48,659 nucleotides of DNA from Gnetum montanum (Eukaryota > Streptophyta > Gnetopsida > Gnetales > Gnetaceae): the NCBI GenBank assembly GCA_015680685.1, contig MNCI01033354.1:254009-302667 (forward strand), read 5' to 3'. The position numbers were made by a program, and so were the translations under genes. The notes below the pieces were generated by a model, which was given only the letters and a program-made list of their open reading frames with translations, ran no database searches and was not told the origin of the DNA. Shown here piece by piece: positions 1 to 7,985 of this stretch (positions within the stretch are counted from its first letter, which is position 1; each line of letters opens with the position of its first letter).

Positions 1-438
1 TGGCATTCACGCGAGGGAGGGAATTTTTGAATTTTTTCTCTGCGACTTACGCTTGAGTGACCCTTGCTTTCTCAACTATATCTCACGCGTTGGTACTCCG
101 ATTTGAATTCCGTTTGAACCTACTTGAACCCGGAGTGTTCAGTTTAGTCGTGGGGGAGAGACACTTGCCAAAAAGTGCCTAACTTTTTTGAAATTTTTCA
201 TTGCCCAAAGGACATCAATTAGGGTAATTAATACGAACACCTCAAAATTTGTGCCAAAAATCATACGCCCTTAAGTATACCAGGATATTAACACGCACAT
301 TCATCTAAGTCATAGGACCCATCATTATAATTTTCGGGCATGATCACACAATAATAACAGATCTTTAATTAAGGCAAGTAGTAAGGTATAACTTGATTTT
401 CTAAACAACCTTACTAATGTTGGCCCGTGTGATTGCAG
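1..438 (+). other. E1 spacer upstream of ORF2, with PPT-like block and possible 3' splice site
   Basis: No convincing ORF is seen. At 149-161 there is a purine block, CGTGGGGGAGAGA, very similar to the true PPT before the LTR. The same kind of block occurs just after the protease ORF in E2 and E3. Immediately before the ORF2 start at 439 the sequence reads TTACTAAT, then a T/G/C-rich stretch ending TTGCAG, then ATGG. This fits a plant branch point and 3' splice acceptor and could allow ORF2 to be made from a spliced RNA. The splice idea is inference; no donor can be identified because the upstream part is missing. Confidence 0.45.
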
Positions 439-3225
439 ATGGCCCTGAAACGCTCCCAGCAGAAGAGTCCGACCTAAGGTGGAGCAAAACAACCTAGGAG
501 AGGTCGAAGGCAAGTCCCTATCAAACAACATAATGAACAAGAGGTGCATTCATTCAGCATCCATCAAGTGGAACCTCCTACCAGACGATCTGGGCAGGCA
601 GAAAGAGGAGCAGCTGCGCTTGAACTGGGACAACAACTCACGTTGTCCCCGGAATGTGTTCAGGCTATCCACATGAAGTCCATAATCGCTTCGGTGATTG
701 TGGAACTCAACTTCGAATCTTTTGCAGAGTTCGCTCCTGAGGCTGTTAGGGATCACCTCAAAGGGTCTCCCTTATAGCCCGTCCTCTCTGAACAAGGTGC
801 TTGGTACTTAGGAGAAACGTACCTCTTCTGGCACAATAAGGAGCAAGGCACCATGGTAAACATTGGTGGTGTGACAGTGGATTTTTTTGCACAGGTGATG
901 TCGGAAGTGTTAAACCTTCCGAATTCAGGCCCCCACGTTGCTCGGTTATCTACCCGATCAGACCCTGATGTGCGAAAGGATTGGCTAGAAAGGGCTTATG
1001 GTAGAGATAAAGCTTTTGGTGAGCTAACCACGGAAGAGCGAGTTTATTTTAAAATTGGAACTTATCACCTCTTCCCCACAAAAGGCTTAAAATGAATATC
1101 AACGTATGCGGCAAGAGGATGTGCGGTGTTGATGGGAAAGGTTAACGCTAACCTTCCTCATCTATATTTGACGGAGATCCTAAGGCGATTCGAAGAACGG
1201 AAGACAGGAAAAATGGCACTCCCTTTTCCTTGTCTTATCAGAAAACTATGCCGTCGAGCTGGGATTCGGGGATATACAAATGATGTCCTTCGAAAAGCCC
1301 AAAATGCTTCTTACGCTGAATTGTTAAAGGCACCAGCTCCAAGAAAGAGCACTGGCGAAGAGTTGGGACCAGATGAAGAAGATGAAGAACAAGTGACTGA
1401 AACCCCTGCAACTCAGCTTGCAGGACCCAGTCAACCTCCAGCCACAGCTCCTAGCCAACAACAAGAAGCAGAACCCGGTACAGGCCAGGATCAGCCACCG
1501 CCGCAAGACTATAGACCGTCAATGAGCCATTTGAGGGCCATTGCTGAGACGGTTAGTTGGGGAAGTCGTGATGATGCCAATCTCTTCCATGTCATCGATG
1601 ATGCCAACCAGCCTACGATTTCAATAGATTGCACAAGGGGTGAGTTGTCAATGCAAACAGGAGGAGGGGAAAGCAGATGGTCACAACAGATCTCTGGAAA
1701 CGCGGCATCTTTCCAAGTTCAGTTAGAGACTGGTGAAGGGGCCACTGTGGTGGACATGCAACACCAGGATGCCATGGGAGTAGCTGAGGTGGTCGTTGAC
1801 CACATCAAAGAGACTTTTAATGTACCTGTTGTGCCACCGGCAGATCTTTCAGGAGCACAAGATGCTCAAACCATTGCCAGAACCTCAATGACTCCTGCTG
1901 AACATGAGGATGTATTGGATAGATTGCTTCAAACAGGATAAGTTTTAACGTCCCTGTTTGACATCCCCCAGGATGTAACGACAATTCAGTCAGACCTCAT
2001 TTCGACAAAGGGGAAACTAGTCATATCCGAAGTGAGGGCTGAGCATGCTAAGGCTGAAGTGTAGAAATTACAAGAGCAGCTCATCGCCTTACAAGCAGCA
2101 TAGCGGGATCCCTTGCGATTGTTTCCCGCAGACCAGTTAAACAATTTTAAAACTGAGCAACTAACCAAACTAATTGTAGAAAATAAGAAGGTGGCAGAAG
2201 AAAAGGAGACGGCCACTTGGGATGCCTCCACAGCAAAGGCGCAAACTCATGCTCATCTTAAGGCACTCAGGGCCTTGCAGGAAGAGAATAAGCAGTTGGT
2301 TGCAGATAACCTTCGGTTGACTTATGTGGAGAAGTAAAAGAATGTTCTCGATGAGCACTTTCATCGGCGGAGAGAACAATTCATTCGGGTCAACCAAGAT
2401 GTAAGCCGTTTAGCCAGAGAAAATTGAACCCTCTCAATGGAGGAGGTACGCGCTATTCGACAGAAATCAGCCATCGAGATTAGTGCATGGAAGAATGAGG
2501 CTAAACGACATGAGAAGCTGAAGGAGCATTTCCGTGATCATGTGGGGATGTACAAACAGATCTTGGAGAAGGAGATCCATATGGCCAAAGTTCAAATCAA
2601 CAGCATCAGTGCCTAGCACACTAATTGGAGGGCCATATTGGACACTTATGCCTATGCTCACTAGGTGGAAATTAAGAACCGAGACCTGCAGATCCAGGAC
2701 TTAACTGAATACATGGAGTTGGAAAACCTTCGATATGCCAACCTGGCCATGTTAACAGCAGGACGCTTGAGGTCAGAGCTCGAGCAGCAGGTAGCTTCCA
2801 CCCATATTAAATATGAGGCAGAATTTGCAGAATGAAAGAAGTTGGCTGAAAAATTAGATGTTGCAAATTCTGAACTTGCGGTGGTAAAAGAAAGCTACCA
2901 AGGACAGAAAGATGTGGAAACCGACTTGGCTCGATGGCTAGCAGAACTTCACGAATACAAAGACAGAGCCAGAGCCTACGAAGAGGAATGACGGGTGTTC
3001 GCGGCATGGTACATCAAGGCTAATAAGATGTTTCCGCAACTACCCTGTCCATGGGAAGTGCCGACTCCATCAAACATCGGAGCATCAGCATGGACGGCAC
3101 AAGACCCCCGGACCGAAGAGGAGAAGCTCTAGGCTATTCTTCAGCGTCATCAATATTCAAAGCTTGGAGCATGTGACAAGGGGAAAGTACCCATGGATGA
3201 GCCATCACCACCAGGAACTACATGA
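439..3225 (+). pseudogene. ORF2 of E1: ~929-codon accessory protein, decayed by point stops only
   Basis: One reading frame runs from ATG 439 to TGA 3223 without a frameshift, broken by 13 stops: TAG at 775, 2062, 2101, 2614, 2662, 3130; TAA at 475, 1939, 2335; TGA at 1093, 2425, 2833, 2989. The final TGA is at the same place relative to conserved PPG-T/PPR-T residues in E2's ORF2, so it is probably the true end. Residues ~80-270 (about 680-1250) hold blocks such as VIVELNF, WYLGETYLFW, ERVYFKIGTYHL and ALPFPCLIRKLCRRAGI. The last resembles the C-terminal part of the Pfam 'putative plant transposon protein' domain (my recollection, not searched). A Q/P/E-rich linker (~1320-1510), a second conserved block (NAASFQVQLETGEGATVVDM, ~1700-1760) and a long charged, heptad-like C-terminus (~1980-3010) follow. 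There is no RT, integrase or transmembrane segment, so it does not look like an env gene. Function unknown; a structural or RNA-binding Gag-like role is a guess. Confidence 0.75.
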
Positions 3226-3395
3226 GTTCCACATTTTTGTAGTTGTAGCATTTTTTCTCTGTGTTGTGTCTTTCCACACTGCGGCATTGTCCATTTCTTT
3301 TTCCAGTTAATAATCCCATACCTATCCACTATGTAATCACTAAAGCTTGTTCTCCTTGTAACTCGAGGACGAGTTTTTATTCAGTTGTGGGGGTA
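3226..3395 (+). promoter_or_regulatory. E1 3' untranslated tail: hairpin and polypurine tract
   Basis: Between ORF2 and the LTR lies a short T-rich tail. At 3360-3375 is a perfect hairpin, AACTCG-AGGA-CGAGTT, with a 6-bp stem and 4-nt loop. It is followed by TTTTTATTCAG and the polypurine tract GTGGGGGTA (3387-3395), which abuts the LTR TGATGAG. The same order occurs in E2 (16171-16211) and, on the other strand, in E3 (41084-41118), with the stem slightly decayed. The PPT primes plus-strand synthesis in LTR elements; a role for the hairpin is inferred only from conservation. Confidence 0.7.
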
Positions 3396-4169
3396 TGATG
3401 AGACGCGGTTTGCATCGGCCGCGATATCGCGTACGCGATATCATAGCCGACGCGATATCGCATCCCCCGCGATATCGCGTACGAGATATCGCGTCCTTCA
3501 CTACGATATCGCGTACGCGATATCGTAGTCCACTACCATGTCTATAAATAAGAGGAAGATCTCCCTCATTTGACATCCCAGTTTTAGTGTAGCGAAGCTC
3601 TGGCAGTTTGATTCCTCTAGAGTTAGATTTTTTCCCGTGTCTGCCCACAGTGGGGTGAATGTGATTGTACGGTGTCTTTATTCGAGTGTGCATACTTGGA
3701 CACATACATGACCGGCAATAAAGATCGAGATTACTTCATCATTGCAGCATTCACTTAGTTTATTTTTATTGTTATTTATTTAATGTTTTTTATTGCTTTC
3801 ATAGCGCGGTGTGAGTACGACTTAACTACGAGCATCTACGGGTGTGTACGGCTAGTTAAGGAATCGGTTGCTCGTCGCACTTAGGCTAGCTTAGATTTTC
3901 TTACCCTTTTCCTCTTAGCTTAGATTTAGTTAAATATTCTTTTCCATTGTCATCAGGAGTAGCGTTAGAATAGAAAACACATCATACACCTCATCTAGAC
4001 TAAACCATACGTGACATATGCAAAACTAGTCTAGATGGGAAGATAGCGAACTGCAACCTAAGGCTAACTATCTAGGTGCCACAACTAGTCCATCTGCGGA
4101 GTTCGACCGGATCATGTGTGCGACGCTCGTTTCGTATGGTTGAGTGTAGGGGTACCTCGCCACTCATCA
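3396..4169 (+). repeat. 3' LTR of E1
   Basis: This 774-bp LTR starts TGATGAGACG and ends GGTACCTCGCCACTCATCA, giving 7-bp terminal inverted repeats TGATGAG/CTCATCA. U3 carries a GATATC palindrome array (3419-3528) followed by TATAAATA (3543-3550). A polyadenylation-type AATAAA lies near 3717. It shares the end sequence GGGGTACC...CTCATCA with the E2 and E3 LTRs, and its promoter part is most like E3. Confidence 0.9.
3419..3550 (+). promoter_or_regulatory. U3 promoter of E1: seven GATATC palindrome units plus TATA box
   Basis: Seven GATATC hexamers occur in about 110 bp, mostly as GCGATATCGC, often joined by GTAC into a 14-bp unit GCGATATCGCGTAC. Neighbouring units together form larger inverted repeats. 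The array ends 14 bp before TATAAATA. Its position fits an enhancer or proximal promoter of the LTR. Which protein binds it is unknown. The array is CpG-rich in otherwise AT-rich DNA, so it would also be a methylation target. Confidence 0.65.
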
Positions 4170-4182
4170 ATGGGCCATCATA

Positions 4183-6260
4183 TTTTCCCATCTTTGAGGC
4201 TAATCCTCATACAATCATCTATTGACAACTTCAGTTTGCTCATTGGCTTGAGGATAATCAATTGTAGAAAAATATAATTTTCTTCTAAGAAATTTCCAAA
4301 GTGACCTTCAAAATTAACTAGTGAACTTAACATCCATATCACTCACAATGTTTCAAGGAATGCCATGCAATCTTACTACATTCTAAAAAAATAAATGAGC
4401 AACGTGGGGAAGCATCACTACTTTTCTTGCATGGAATAAAATAGGTCATCTTTGTAAATCTATCAAGAACAACAAGTATAAATTCATGACTAGATCTTAT
4501 TTTGGAAATGCTGCACACAAGGCCTAAATAAATAGTTTTCCAAGAAACATTTGGGATTAGCAAAGGCAAGTAATGATTATCAATATTCTTCCCATTTTAA
4601 AAATTTTGACATACATAACATTCTCTTATGAATTTAATATCTTTGTACATATCTAGCCAAAAGTAATTTTTGCTCACCAATTCCAATGTCTTTGTTTTAT
4701 CTATATGTGTAACCATGTCACCTTGATGTTTCTCTTCAAGAAGCTTGAACTTAAACTCACATTTTGGGATACAAATTTTGTCGTCTTTGAATAAAATCCT
4801 ATTCTTCAAATGATAAGCCTTTAATTTATTAGCCATTCATATTAATGAAGAATTTAATTTTCAAATTTCACCAACATCACTATCATTAGCGTACAATGAA
4901 GCAAAATATTCAAAACCCCTGACTTCTATTGTAGAATTAACAACATGTACTCTAGACAAAGCATTAGCCACAACATTAGACTTGTTGCTTCTATGTTTCA
5001 AAACAAAATATAAGTCTTATAATTATTATACCCATTTCATGTATTTGACACTCAATTTCTTTTAATCGTTCAAAAATTGAAGTGCTCTATGATCTATTAG
5101 TAAAAGAAACTTTGATCCAAGCAAGTAATATCTTTAATGCTTGACAGCTTCTAGTATAGCATATAATTCCTTTTCATATAAACTATACTTTTGTTTAGAT
5201 TCATTTAACTTTTTAGAAAATAATGTAATCGGCTTACCTTCTTAAGAACACATACCTCAAATAGCAAGCCTACTTGCTTCATTGCCACTCAAAACATTTT
5301 GGAGAAGTTTGGAATTACCAAAACTAAATCACTACAAATCTTCTCCTTTAATGCTTAAAAAGATCTTTTCTTTTCATCAACTCATACAAAGGATAAGTTA
5401 TTCTTCAAACAAGAGAGCATAGGCCATCCTATAGAAGCCAGCCAAACTAGAAAAAGATCTCAACTCTTCCACATCTCTAGGCAAAGACCATTTCTTGATT
5501 ACCTTGATCTTCTTTGGTTTCATCTTGACCTAGTTCTTGGAGACAACATGATCTAAATGCATAAGTTTTTACATCATAAAATGACATTTCTTGGCATTGA
5601 TTACCAATTTAGCATCATGAAATTTTGAGCATACTAATCTCAAGTGTTTCATATGTTCTTTTTCATTATAACTATACATAATAAAATCATAAAAAATATA
5701 ACATTTACCAATAATATCCCTTAGAACCTCATGCATAAGTCTCATGAAAGCATCTAGAGCATTAGTTAGCCAAAAAGACATGACTAACCACTCATACAAA
5801 CCATCTAATGGTTTAAAGATTATTTTCCATTCATCTCTTGATCTAATTCTTATTTAAAAATATTCACTTTTCAAACCAGTCTTTGAAAAGACTTTAACAT
5901 TGGCTGAAACATCAAGAATATCATCTATCCTTGAAATAGAATACATATAATTAACAGTGATTTTATTAAAAGGTTTAGAATCAATATAAATTCTCATTTT
6001 ATTGGTATCCTTCTTAGGAACAAGTACAGCTAGAATGACATAAGGAAAAATGAATTCCTTAATAAATCCATTAGGGAGTAGCTTGCTTGTGAAACCCCTT
6101 TCTTTGATGTAGAGTTATATAGTAAGTCCTTTCATTTGGAATTGTAGCTTTAGGCATGAAGTTAATCCTGTGTTGAATAGATCTTATTGAGTGGAGCTTG
6201 CTAATTTACCTTTTAAGACATTAGTAAATTCTAATGCCAAATATTGCAACACTAGAGGGA
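4183..6260 (-). pseudogene. pol: Ty3/gypsy chromovirus-like pol fragment (RT, RNase H, integrase)
   Basis: Read on the minus strand, the order is reverse transcriptase, RNase H, integrase. RT (about 6250-5250) shows VPKKD, then YEWLVMSFWLTNALDAFMRL, which matches the plant chromovirus motif around YEWLVMPFGLTNAP. The catalytic Y-x-DD region is altered (YFDDI position reads YDFIM). RNase H (about 5230-4990) shows EKELYAI and a D-HRAL-like motif. The integrase zinc domain lies at 4836-4597 (...YVCQNF) and the core at 4569-4190 (LVVLDRFTKMTYFIPCKKS, later QTEVVNR-like). Many stops and frameshifts make it non-functional. It is cut off exactly where the E1 LTR ends, and its upstream side runs into the E2 LTR, so both elements probably inserted into it. 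It could be of the Reina/CRM/Del type; the clade is not decided. Confidence 0.85.
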
Positions 6261-6919
6261 GTTCATTTTGGGATTAATTTGCACTTATAGTAATGGGTAG
6301 AAACAATCATAAAACCATGACCATGCTCTTCATGTTCTTTGAGATATTTCTTTTCACTTTGAAAAATTTAAGAAGCATTAATAGAAAAATTAGCTCTATA
6401 TTTTTGCAATGTCATTGGGATCAATTAATGAATTCCATCTTGCATAAGAATTTACCAAATATTCCTAGCTCCATCATAGGTATCCTTGTTATCATAATTC
6501 TAAGGTCTGTTAAGAATAACATTAATACTATCCATGGAAGATTGTTAGATTACAGTTGATCTTTGAAAGAATCAATCTTAAAAGACAAAATGCACATTTT
6601 ATTACCTCTTGGAAGTAACCTCTAGAAAGTCAATGCACCTTATAGAACATAGGATGAAGAATTTTCTTTAATTTAAGTCTATTATAAGCCTTAGTAAAGA
6701 TAACATTCTCTTAGACACATCCATCTATCAATATGTAAAGCCATTTGCCACTAGAAAAACAACTAGCCCCAATTCTAAAGAGCATCTTTCTTAAAGGATC
6801 CTTATTAGCATTGACATTTTACATAAATAAATTAATCTTAATAATATCTTCAATGAAAGGAACATTAGAATTACCTTCCTTTGAAGACTTCCCTTTCTTA
6901 AAGATTTTAAGTTTCTTGT
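6261..6919 (-). pseudogene. Degenerate upstream part of the same pol (PR/linker), unreadable
   Basis: This stretch continues upstream of RT on the minus strand. Scattered residues fit a chromovirus protease-RT linker (a HEEHGHGFMIVS-like segment near 6350-6290), but stops and indels prevent a protein call. The end near 6919 is lysine-rich (KKLKIFKKGK), which would fit the stretch after a Gag zinc knuckle. Plus-strand ORFs here are shadows. Confidence 0.4.
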
Positions 6920-7819
6920 TGATGAAGTGTCATTTGTCAATGTGTATACATGGCCACATATATGCGGCCGCATTGACGTGGCCCCGTCGACGTAGCCTTC
7001 CATGCATCGATGTGGCCCCGTTTATGTGGAGCCTATTTAGGCATATAAATAAGAGGGTCTTCCACCTCATTTATGTACCTTTCAGTTAGTTGTAGCGAAG
7101 CTCTTGTAGTTTGCTCCCACAGGAGATAGAATATTTTCCAAGTGCCCGTAGCAAGTGTAAGAAAAGTGATCAACTCTCTATTCAAGCATTGATGTATTTG
7201 AGCCCATTGGCATGACGACAATAAAGACGAACTCTTTAAGAATTTCTTGTAACATTTGGACTTAGCCATTTTATGCATTCAGTAGTTTAATATGTTTATG
7301 CTTTGTTAATTGCTTGTTAATTACTTAATTTTCTGTTATTGTTATTTTAATCGCTATCACTCCTTTATAGTTCGTAAAGGCCATAAGTACGATCATCTCG
7401 AATGTAAATGCAACACTTGGTAAACCCAATGACACTTAATGTCTGGTAACCTAGAAGTGCTTAGGGAATGCTCAGAACGTGCCCAGAAGATGGGATCAGA
7501 TACTTATGCTAGGAATAGTTAGAATACAAATTAGGGTAATTATAGATTAGAAAATAGTTCATTCTTTACTTTCCATACTTTAATTAGATGCCAAAAGATA
7601 AGTAAAAAGCTATAAAAATCATTAGTCTTAATCTCACTTAACCATTGCAAATAGAACATCACAAGTGAGATTAGGAAGGTAATGACCGTTCTAACCCAAG
7701 GTTTCGCTGGTTAGAGTCTGGTGTATGTTAAGTGCTTATAGTCTACCGAATTCGACCGAGTCACGTGTGAATGTCTGTGATTTGTATGGTTGGGCACAGG
7801 GGTACCTAGCTACTCATCA
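6920..7819 (+). repeat. 5' LTR of E2
   Basis: It starts TGATGAAGTGTC and ends GGTACCTAGCTACTCATCA. U3 contains an array of GACGTGGCC/CGATGTGGCC units instead of the GATATC array of E1 and E3. TATAAATA is at 7044-7051. A leader beginning near TTAGTTGTAGCGAAGCTC is shared with E1's LTR, and AATAAAGACGA (about 7219) is the likely polyadenylation region. Confidence 0.92.
6938..7051 (+). promoter_or_regulatory. U3 promoter of E2: ACGTGG-type repeat array plus TATA box
   Basis: Short units such as TGACGTGGCCCCGTCGACGT and CGATGTGGCCCCG repeat across about 90 bp just before TATAAATA. ACGTGG is the core of the plant G-box/ABRE class of bZIP and bHLH sites, so response to such factors is possible but untested. 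The 3' LTR copy (16230-16343) shows the same units with mostly C/T and G/A differences. Confidence 0.55.
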
Positions 7820-7820
7820 T

Positions 7821-7838
7821 TGGCACCATTTCCGAGGA
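7821..7838 (+). promoter_or_regulatory. Primer-binding site of E2 (tRNA-Asp type, decayed)
   Basis: One base after the LTR, TGGCACCATTTCCGAGGA differs at four positions from TGGCGCCGTTGCCGGGGA, the complement of the 3' end of plant tRNA-Asp used by Athila-type elements. E3 has the same site with only two differences. Confidence 0.75.
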
Positions 7839-7985
7839 CTGTTAGTCTTACATGCGTCATCTAACCTTAGTGAAATTATCACTCAAGTCGTTGGACTAGA
7901 CCTAGGATAGAAACATTTATGCACGCGAGGTGGATTAAAGTAAATAGTAAGGTACACTGATTACATGGACCATCTAACATCGAAT

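Larger units (their letters stand above)
1..4169 (+). mobile_element. LTR retrotransposon E1, 3' part only (ORF2 + PPT + 3' LTR)
   Basis: The window opens inside an LTR element. In order it shows a non-coding stretch, the decayed ORF2 (439-3225), a 170-nt untranslated tail with hairpin and polypurine tract, and a 774-bp LTR bounded by TGATGAG and CTCATCA. Its 5' LTR and any Gag-protease lie outside the window. ORF2 and the LTR ends match the complete element E2 (6920-17110), and the LTR closely matches E3 (40241-47308), so E1 is assigned to the same lineage. The sequence right of the LTR (from 4170) is interrupted integrase coding of another element on the opposite strand, so E1 probably inserted into that element. 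The 5 bp after the LTR are ATGGG; the partner target duplication would be left of the window. Confidence 0.85.

Noticed and set aside
439-3225. Alternative genetic code (TAG/TAA read as Gln) to explain the stop-rich ORFs
   Set aside because: TGA stops at Arg positions occur too, E2 and pol copies also have frameshifts, and in ORF-U copy B at least one stop replaces a Glu of copy A. Decay of dead plant elements explains all of this more simply.
439-3225. ORF2 as an env-like gene
   Set aside because: No signal peptide, transmembrane segment or cysteine-rich ectodomain is visible; the C-terminal half is a cytoplasmic-looking coiled coil.
3340-3705. Minus-strand 121-aa open frame over the E1 LTR
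   Set aside because: It reads through the GATATC palindrome array and leader; the repetitive Arg/Tyr composition is a by-product of the array.
6293-7089. Plus-strand frames between pol and the E2 LTR
   Set aside because: They are antisense to the decayed pol and run into LTR sequence.
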